A stretch of 6,175 nucleotides of DNA from Lentisphaeria bacterium (GTDB taxonomy: Bacteria; Verrucomicrobiota; Lentisphaeria; JABSQK01; UBA12247), in NCBI GenBank assembly GCA_003477185.1, contig DMTJ01000281.1, positions 1 to 6,175 of the forward strand, read 5' to 3'. The notes beneath the pieces were generated by a model. The model was not told the DNA's origin. It saw nothing but the letters and a program-made list of their open reading frames with translations, and ran no database searches. Of this stretch, positions 1-4,892 are shown in pieces. Both the position numbers and the translations under genes were made by a program. Every line of letters begins with the position of its first letter. Within the stretch, counting starts at the first letter, position 1.

Positions 1-1
1 G

Positions 2-1996
2 GTGGAGCAGGAGCCAGAGCAGCGGCGTTTTCAGCATGTCGTGCTGGCCGACGTGACCGGGAGTATGGCTATCGGAGACTGCCGCGAAAGGCAGCGCATC
101 GAGGTGATGAAGGAAGATTTTCTCTCGCCCGACTCTTCCTTCTACCAGCGCGTGTTCGGCGAAGCCAAGCCCACGTTCTATGCCTTCTCTGGGGCAGAGC
201 GCCGCCGGTTTTCGCCACAGGCGGACCTTGCCGTCCTTCCGGGAGACACAGATATCGATGCGGCGCTAGCCTACGCGCTTGCGCAGTCGGCAAGCAATGC
301 GCAGATCGGGGCAGTGCTGTTGCTAAGCGATGGCCAGGATAACGTGGAGCGGCCGCTTTCTGCCGCCGGCTCGTTGTATCGCCAGGCAGGCATTCCTGTG
401 CATGTCATCGGGATTGGTGAGCGAGACTTGGAGGATGATATCGGCGTCGCTTGGAGCCATACGCCCGACACCGGGATTAAGGGCAAGCCAGTCTCGCTGA
501 CAGCGACCGTGCGCCGCACCACCTCTGGCGCGATGAGCACGGAGGTCTCTCTCACCGATGGCCTCCGCGAACTCGCGTCCAAGACCGTTCGCTTTGGGCC
601 CGGCGAGAAGGCGGCAGATGTGACCTTCGAGGCTACCCCGTTTGTCGCTGGCTTCACTACCTACCAGGTGCGCGTGCCCCGCCTGCAGGCAAACGAGAAT
701 GCCTTGAACAACGTCGATTTCGCTGGCATCGAGATTCGCAGTCCAGATGAGTTCAATACCTTCTACTACGCAGCAAACGTCGGCTGGGACTACAAGTTCC
801 TGCGCGGCCTTGCCAAGGAACGGGAGAAGATCATTCTCTCCTGTGTGATCCGAACCGGGACCAAGACCTTCCATGTCGACGGTGTGGAGCGCGAGGGCCG
901 GTCGGCGTCCGGATTTCCGAGCATGGACGAGCTGGCAGCTTACGAATGTCTGATTGTCGATTTGGGCAGCTTGTATCTGCTGTCGGAAGAGGAGATTGAG
1001 CGTCTCGCAATTTTCGTCGAACGCCGCGGTGGTGGCGTGCTTTTTACCGGGCACACCGCAGAATGCCCCGAGAGAATTCAGCGTCTATTGCCCGCAGTGA
1101 AGGCTCCTGCTGCCGTCACCCAAGTGGCCGCTACGCCCATCAGCGTACACCAATCTCATGCCTTTGCCGACCTGAAGGCGCGCGAACTGCGGCAGATCAC
1201 CAGCGGGCTGGCGCTGCCCGATTTTGCCCGCATGGCGCGGCTCGAGTCTGGCGACTTGAAGCCCGGTGCCTCCGTGTTGGCAGATGTGGACGTGCCTCCG
1301 TGGGCCGCGCTGGCTGTGCACAACTACGGCGCTGGAAAGGTCGCGCTGATGAACCTGACGGACACCTGGCAGTGGGTGATGAATGAGGACCGCGGGCGGC
1401 AATACTACGCCATGCTGTGGGGCAAACTGATCGCCTGGGCATCGTCTGCCTCGCAGGATCGCCTGACGGTACGTCCCGCTCCAGGAAAACTATTAGTGGG
1501 GCAGCCTGTAGACGTCATTGTAGACGTGCTAACGCCCTCGTTCGAGCCCGATGCGCGGGCGGATATTCGCTGCGAACTCCGCCGTCAAAACGGCGAAGTC
1601 GAGCCGCTGCGCTTGTTCGCCAGCGCCCGTGTGGATGGTCGTTACGAAGGGCGCTTCGTGCCCGAGCGTACCGGCGAGTGTCGCCTGCAGGTGGTCTATA
1701 AAGGCGATGATGGCCAGGCGCTTGAGGAGTCTACTGACTACCTGGCAGTCGAGGTCGGGCTGGAGTCGCAGCCGATGCCGCTGGCAGAGCAACAGTTGCA
1801 AGGGCTTGCCCGCGTCACCGGCGGAATCTACCAACACTATCGTGATGCCGACGCGATCGATTCGCTGCCAGTCAATGAGAAGGTGGAGATGCGGACCATC
1901 ACCCACCCGTTCGCCGACGCCTGGTGGTGGCTGCTGGTGGTGGTAATCGCGGTGCTGCCAGACTGGATCCTGAGACGCCGAACCGGACTGGCGTGA
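2..1996 (+). CDS. VWA-domain membrane protein with amidotransferase-like domain (5' partial)
   Basis: This is the C-terminal part of a large membrane-anchored von Willebrand factor A protein. Residues about 10-140 form the VWA domain: a MIDAS loop D17-x-T19-G-S21 (DVTGSM), the second-loop threonine in GDTD (T83), and the third-loop aspartate in LLLSDGQDN (D110), so metal binding looks intact. Residues about 160-245 look like a beta-sandwich linker. Residues about 250-480 resemble the class I glutamine-amidotransferase-like fold of this family (YECLIVDLGS, GGGVLFTGHT, YGAGKVALMNLTDTWQW), but no nucleophilic cysteine elbow is visible, so it is probably non-catalytic. One transmembrane helix (about 640-656, WWWLLVVVIAV) is followed by RRR, predicting a periplasmic body and a short cytoplasmic tail. 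Relatives usually start with a BatA-type N-terminal membrane region, and the GTG at base 2 has no visible upstream RBS, so the true start probably lies before the window. Relatives often sit near MoxR ATPase and DUF58 genes, which would be to the left. The substrate is unknown. The stop overlaps the next start (GTGA). Confidence 0.85.
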   Translation: MEQEPEQRRFQHVVLADVTGSMAIGDCRERQRIEVMKEDFLSPDSSFYQRVFGEAKPTFYAFSGAERRRFSPQADLAVLPGDTDIDAALAYALAQSASNAQIGAVLLLSDGQDNVERPLSAAGSLYRQAGIPVHVIGIGERDLEDDIGVAWSHTPDTGIKGKPVSLTATVRRTTSGAMSTEVSLTDGLRELASKTVRFGPGEKAADVTFEATPFVAGFTTYQVRVPRLQANENALNNVDFAGIEIRSPDEFNTFYYAANVGWDYKFLRGLAKEREKIILSCVIRTGTKTFHVDGVEREGRSASGFPSMDELAAYECLIVDLGSLYLLSEEEIERLAIFVERRGGGVLFTGHTAECPERIQRLLPAVKAPAAVTQVAATPISVHQSHAFADLKARELRQITSGLALPDFARMARLESGDLKPGASVLADVDVPPWAALAVHNYGAGKVALMNLTDTWQWVMNEDRGRQYYAMLWGKLIAWASSASQDRLTVRPAPGKLLVGQPVDVIVDVLTPSFEPDARADIRCELRRQNGEVEPLRLFASARVDGRYEGRFVPERTGECRLQVVYKGDDGQALEESTDYLAVEVGLESQPMPLAEQQLQGLARVTGGIYQHYRDADAIDSLPVNEKVEMRTITHPFADAWWWLLVVVIAVLPDWILRRRTGLA

Positions 1997-2220
1997 AAAC
2001 GCGCATTCGCGTCGTCTTCATTGGCCGTGTGCAAGGCGTCTGTTTTCGCTATCACACCTCTGAGGTTGCTCGCTCACTGCCGATCACTGGCTTGGTGCGA
2101 AACTTGCGCGATGGGACCGTTGAGGCTGAAATTCAAGGCAAGCCCGAGGGGATCGAGACTGCGCTAAGCGCGATGCACGAACCACCAATCGGCCGGGTTC
2201 AGAAGATCCAGAGTAGCTAG
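1993..2220 (+). CDS. acyP: Acylphosphatase, frame interrupted by TAG before its last strand
   Basis: Acylphosphatase (EC 3.6.1.7) is a small cytosolic enzyme that hydrolyses the carboxyl-phosphate bond of acyl phosphates. The signature is near perfect: GRVQGVCFR at residues 11-19 with catalytic Arg19, then GLVRNLRDGTVEAEIQG at 33-49 with catalytic Asn37. I chose the GTG at 1993 because it overlaps the upstream stop as GTGA and places the first beta strand (TRIRVVFIGRV) at the N-terminus. A longer in-frame ATG at 1924 would only add residues read from the upstream gene. There is no strong Shine-Dalgarno site, so translation probably depends on coupling. The product is 75 residues, while the family is usually about 90-100. 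The reading frame after the TAG at 2218-2220 continues to TAA at 2263-2265 and supplies the missing C-terminal strand, so this is an interrupted 90-codon gene. Family identity is very secure; whether a functional enzyme is made is not. It could be a young pseudogene, a sequencing or assembly error, or a readthrough gene. Confidence 0.85.
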   Translation: MKTRIRVVFIGRVQGVCFRYHTSEVARSLPITGLVRNLRDGTVEAEIQGKPEGIETALSAMHEPPIGRVQKIQSS

Positions 2221-2265
2221 GCATCCGCGCGTGAAGACGAAACGGACTTCAGGATTCGCTACTAA
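2218..2265 (+). other. In-frame TAG followed by the conserved C-terminal tail of acylphosphatase
   Basis: Reading on in the acylphosphatase frame after the TAG at 2218-2220 gives 14 codons (ASAREDETDFRIRY) and then TAA at 2263-2265. As I recall, vertebrate muscle acylphosphatase ends in FSIRY and bacterial ones in F-x-I-R, so FRIRY in the same frame and at the expected distance is the family's last beta strand. Total length would be 90 residues with one at the TAG, which is normal for the family. A single base change, for example CAG to TAG, would explain the break. No frameshift is needed. Confidence 0.8.
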
Positions 2266-2272
2266 CAGCCCG

Positions 2273-2665
2273 TCAGTCTGTTGGGAAATGCTGGGTTGCG
2301 CCAGCGATCAGCGGCTTGAGTTCGTCTGCCGACTTTATGTAGGTCAGGCCATCCGCTTCATTCCCCCAGTTCCAGGTCTTGCCGGTCAGATAACGTTTGA
2401 CCGGCCGTTCGGACACTTCGAGTTTAACCGCATCTTTAATCGTCGTAATCATCATCGCGCCCATCCCGTCTTTCTTCGTCAGGTTGGCGAGGACGACCAA
2501 TGCCGCGTCCGTTTCATAGACGTGGCTGATCGCTACGGACCATAATGGACTGGGGGCCTTCAGCTGTACCGTGATCGCCCGCTTGCTCACTGCTTGCTCC
2601 TTTGCTTCGTTGGCCACACCGGCGATTGTCGCGAGTAGTAGCGCTACGATAAATCCGTTCCGCAT
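2273..2665 (-). CDS. Exported protein of unknown function, 130 aa
   Basis: I do not recognise a named family. The first 18-21 residues look like a Sec signal peptide: MRNGF, then a hydrophobic stretch (IVALLLATIAGVA) ending in small residues suited to signal peptidase I near A18 or A21. There is no lipobox cysteine, and in fact no cysteine at all. The mature part, about 110 residues, alternates hydrophobic and polar residues like a small beta-rich domain (ITVQLKAPSPLWSVAISHVY, ALVVLANLTK). Distinctive positions are APSPLWSV at 37-44, MITTIKDAV at 72-80 and the aromatic GKTWNWGNE at 95-103. The ATG at 2663-2665 is well supported: on the minus strand a GGGAGGGG Shine-Dalgarno site (complement of 2673-2680) lies 7 bases upstream. 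The gene is convergent with the acylphosphatase, with 7 bases between its TGA and the TAA of the extended acylphosphatase frame. It probably acts in the periplasm or outside the cell. A stress or inhibitor role would be a guess. Confidence 0.75.
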   Translation of the reverse strand: MRNGFIVALLLATIAGVANEAKEQAVSKRAITVQLKAPSPLWSVAISHVYETDAALVVLANLTKKDGMGAMMITTIKDAVKLEVSERPVKRYLTGKTWNWGNEADGLTYIKSADELKPLIAGATQHFPTD

Positions 2666-2820
2666 GACTCTGCCCCTCCCAATTAGGATGTTTGTGGTTA
2701 GAACTACACGGGGACCACCGGTTCCATTACATTAATCGCAGTTTCGCTTGGACGGGATCAGTGACATATTCCTAGGACGCCAGATGGGGATGCCGCATCT
2801 GCGCGCGCTCAGGGAGGTTT
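2666..2820. promoter_or_regulatory. Divergent intergenic region between the exported-protein gene and the USP-DUF389 gene
   Basis: These 155 bases separate two divergently transcribed genes and must hold both promoters unless transcription enters from elsewhere. On the plus strand a TTGGAC at 2748-2753 could be a -35 element, but the AT-rich stretch after it (ACATATTCC, 2764-2772) gives no -10 at the right spacing. On the minus strand an AT-rich stretch around 2729-2735 (ATTACATTAA) could hold a -10. I do not see a clear operator or riboswitch. The promoter assignment rests on gene arrangement more than on motifs. Confidence 0.35.
2811..2817 (+). promoter_or_regulatory. Ribosome binding site of the USP-DUF389 gene
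   Basis: AGGGAGG lies three bases before the ATG at 2821. The match to the anti-Shine-Dalgarno sequence is strong, but the spacing is shorter than the usual 5-9 bases. The start is still preferred, because the first beta strand of the universal-stress fold (CVVVLDL) begins at residue 4 and no downstream start preserves it. Confidence 0.6.
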
Positions 2821-4656
2821 ATGTCAGTCTGTGTTGTGGTTTTGGATTTAGAGGAAGCGACTGCCTTGGTGCGGTGGGGCTACCACTTTGCCTTTGCGAG
2901 AAGCATCGCCCTGTGCATTGCATACCCGAAGCGTGCCGTAGACGATAAGGACAGTCCGCTGGCTTGCGCAGTCCGCAAAACGCTTGAGAAACTTGCCGCC
3001 GAGCACCCGAAGCCTTGCCCGCGAGACGACACCGAGGCGGCCATTCTCCCTGAACTCGTGGCGACTACAGCAATTCTTACCGCGCGGCCGCAAGCAAAGG
3101 AAGTCATCGACTTGGTGCGCGAGCAGAAGGCGCAGTTGTTGATCGTCGGTAAGACGGAAGGCAAGAGCCCACGCATTCTCGCAAACGACTTATTTCTGCA
3201 TGCGCCCTGTGATACGCTCCTGCTCCGCCCCGGTGCGGGGGGAGACCACGGCTGCAAGCGGGTCCTCATTCCCACCGCTGGCGGTGTGCATGCGGCCACT
3301 GCCTTGCGCTGGGGGCATGACGTGGCACTGCGGTACGATGGTGAGCTGACACCGCTGTTTGTGGAAAACGAATTCGGACCCCTGGCTGAGGCGGTCGGGG
3401 AGCATCGGCTCACCGGCATTCTTGCGCAGATCGGACTGGCCAAGTCCGCCTGGGTGCAGCCCCAAGTGGTGGTGGCTGACGACATTCAGCAAGGCATCAA
3501 TGCCGCGGCTCATGCTGGCTGTGACCTGCTGTTGGTGGGGGCCTCTGATCGTGGCTACGTCCGGCGCATGCTGTTCAGCACGTTGCCGCACCGGCTGATG
3601 GCTGGGCCACATGCCATGGCGGTTGGGGCGATGCGCCGGGGCAAACCCCTCGGCACGCGAATTCGCGATGCCGTGGAGGACTGGCTGGATTTGCGGATTC
3701 CGCAACTGGAGCGAGACGAGCGGATTGAGTTGGTCGAGAAGCTGGAAGACGGTGCCCGCTGGAGCTTTGATTTCATGACGCTGATGTGTCTGTCGACGGC
3801 GATTGCGGCGTTCGGACTGATTCTGGATTCGACAGCCGTGGTTATCGGTGCCATGCTCGTGGCTCCGCTTATGACTCCGCTGCTGGCAGCCGGTTTTGGA
3901 CTGGTGCAGGGCAACGGGCAGCTAGTCCGCACTGCGGCACGCTCCGTCGCCTACGGCTTTATGCTGGCGCTCGGAATTGGTGTCATCTGCGCGCTGCTGA
4001 CACCCACGGCTCGTCTCACCGGGGAGATGCTCGGACGTGGCAGTCCCAATATCTATGACCTGATGGTCGCTGGGATTTCTGGCCTAGCGGCGGCCTTTGC
4101 TCTGTCCAGACCCAATCTCTCGGCTGCGTTGCCAGGTGTCGCGATTGCCGCTGCACTGGTGCCACCGCTGGCGACAAGTGGGATCTCTCTGGCCTATGGC
4201 GAAATCGCGAACGCCCGCGGCGCGGCGCTGCTGTTTACCACCAACGTGGTTGCCATCGTCCTCGCTGCCTCGGCTGTTTTTTACGCAAGAGGTGTGCGGG
4301 GCAATCGAAAATCCGGCACGCGCCGCCTATGGGTGAGGCGTCTCATGCTTGGATTGTGTCTGGTGGGCGGGGTCCTGATGGTGCCGCTCTCGTCCGTGGT
4401 CTTCGGGGAGTTTAGAGCTAACCGGTACCAGCTTAGCCGGGAGCAGCGGGCTCTCCTGCAGGAACGGCTCACGGCCGTTGGTGGGCGCTTTCTGCGCAGC
4501 CATGGCAGCGACGCCGGGATTGAGCTCTGGATCGAAGCCCCGCGTATGCTTACCGGAGAGGAAGTTGCCGCTCTCAGGGCTGAATTGAAGGAGCGAGGCC
4601 GGCCGGTACGAGTTCATACGGACCTTGTCATCGATGTCCCGGCTGCTAGCGACTGA
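2821..4656 (+). CDS. Universal stress protein (two domains) - DUF389 membrane fusion protein
   Basis: A 611-residue protein with a soluble N-terminal half and a membrane C-terminal half. Residues about 1-137 and 145-270 are two universal-stress-protein-like (UspA fold) units: each opens with a hydrophobic strand (CVVVLDL; RVLIPTAGG) and ends with the usual strand-turn elements (LLIVGKTEG...DTLLLRP; LLLVGASDRGY). The glycine-rich nucleotide motif is degenerate in both, so ATP binding is uncertain. A charged linker (about 275-312) leads into DUF389 (TIGR00341-type), with hydrophobic segments near 317-335, 338-361, 373-394, 413-430, 433-455, 467-489 and 505-528. The family hallmarks are present: STAIAAFGLILDS, VIGAMLVAPLMTPLLA, VAGISGLAAA, and LPGVAIAAALVPPLATSG. 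The last 80 or so residues form a soluble tail, probably an alpha/beta domain. DUF389 is a polytopic inner-membrane family with no established reaction; a transport or sensing role controlled by the USP domains is inference. It appears to be transcribed alone, from its own divergent promoter. Confidence 0.88.
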   Translation: MSVCVVVLDLEEATALVRWGYHFAFARSIALCIAYPKRAVDDKDSPLACAVRKTLEKLAAEHPKPCPRDDTEAAILPELVATTAILTARPQAKEVIDLVREQKAQLLIVGKTEGKSPRILANDLFLHAPCDTLLLRPGAGGDHGCKRVLIPTAGGVHAATALRWGHDVALRYDGELTPLFVENEFGPLAEAVGEHRLTGILAQIGLAKSAWVQPQVVVADDIQQGINAAAHAGCDLLLVGASDRGYVRRMLFSTLPHRLMAGPHAMAVGAMRRGKPLGTRIRDAVEDWLDLRIPQLERDERIELVEKLEDGARWSFDFMTLMCLSTAIAAFGLILDSTAVVIGAMLVAPLMTPLLAAGFGLVQGNGQLVRTAARSVAYGFMLALGIGVICALLTPTARLTGEMLGRGSPNIYDLMVAGISGLAAAFALSRPNLSAALPGVAIAAALVPPLATSGISLAYGEIANARGAALLFTTNVVAIVLAASAVFYARGVRGNRKSGTRRLWVRRLMLGLCLVGGVLMVPLSSVVFGEFRANRYQLSREQRALLQERLTAVGGRFLRSHGSDAGIELWIEAPRMLTGEEVAALRAELKERGRPVRVHTDLVIDVPAASD

Positions 4657-4735
4657 CTGCGTTTGATTCTGCAGGCTTCGGCCGCCATCTGGCAGTCGCC
4701 GCTGCAGTACTCTGTTCTGCTGGGAAAACGCGCGC

Positions 4736-4745
4736 ACAACGTTGT
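4736..4745. repeat. 10-bp perfect palindrome over the nusA -35 element
   Basis: ACAACGTTGT is a perfect inverted repeat with no spacer. Its right half overlaps the proposed -35 hexamer (4742-4747). The position would suit a repressor dimer, but a 10-base palindrome can arise by chance and there is no second copy in the window, so an operator role is only a suggestion. Confidence 0.25.
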
Positions 4746-4769
4746 AAAGCAGCAGCCCTCTGCTATATT
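4742..4769 (+). promoter_or_regulatory. Sigma-70-type promoter of the nusA operon
   Basis: A -35 hexamer TTGTAA (4742-4747) is followed after 16 bases by TATATT (4764-4769), which is preceded by TGC and so forms an extended -10. Transcription would start near 4776, leaving an untranslated leader of about 117 bases before nusA. It is the best promoter-like sequence in the window and lies in the intergenic region where nusA needs one. Confidence 0.55.
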
Positions 4770-4803
4770 CAGCGGTTTTTAGCAGTTCTTCTTCGTTTTC
4801 GGG

Positions 4804-4832
4804 AATGCGGGCTTGTCCCCGCGTTTTTTTTT
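4804..4832 (+). terminator. Hairpin and T run inside the nusA leader (attenuator candidate)
   Basis: GCGGG (4807-4811) pairs with CCCGC (4818-4822) around a six-base loop. A U-G and two A-U pairs extend the stem to eight pairs (4804-4811 with 4818-4825). Nine Ts run from 4824 to 4832. This is the form of an intrinsic terminator. It lies about 30 bases after the predicted transcription start and 60 bases before nusA, so it would act on the nusA transcript itself. It could also catch readthrough from the DUF389 gene, whose stop is about 150 bases upstream. I see no clear alternative antiterminator pairing. Confidence 0.6.
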
Positions 4833-4877
4833 GGAGATTGGAGAAGGAAGATATCAGCCGTTGGGCGTAGTAGAAGC

Positions 4878-4882
4878 AGGAG
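4878..4882 (+). promoter_or_regulatory. Ribosome binding site of nusA
   Basis: AGGAG lies ten bases before the ATG at 4893. It is the nearest Shine-Dalgarno match and supports this start, which also places the conserved NusA N-terminal helix at residues 4-17. A second purine-rich stretch (GGAGATTGGAGAAGG, 4833-4847) directly follows the T run and is too far away to serve this ATG. Confidence 0.55.
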
Positions 4883-4892
4883 TAGAAGTGCA

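Noticed and set aside
323..1054. Minus-strand open frame of 243 codons opposite the VWA gene
   Set aside because: The plus strand here encodes clear VWA and linker domains, and the antisense translation has no family features.
2218..2220. TAG as a pyrrolysine codon or evidence of genetic-code change
   Set aside because: Acylphosphatase is not a known pyrrolysine protein, no supporting genes are visible, and one codon cannot show reassignment. A point mutation or sequencing error is simpler.
2231..2545. Plus-strand open frame opposite the exported-protein gene
   Set aside because: The minus-strand gene has a signal peptide and a well-spaced Shine-Dalgarno site. The plus frame has neither, and its first bases overlap the acylphosphatase tail.
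2748..2948. Plus-strand frame of 66 codons overlapping the start of the USP-DUF389 gene
   Set aside because: It overlaps the real gene out of frame by about 130 bases, and the strong AGGGAGG site points to the ATG at 2821.
4674..4683. GGC-TTCG-GCC mini hairpin after the DUF389 stop as a terminator
   Set aside because: The stem is only three pairs and no T run follows, so it cannot be supported as an intrinsic terminator.
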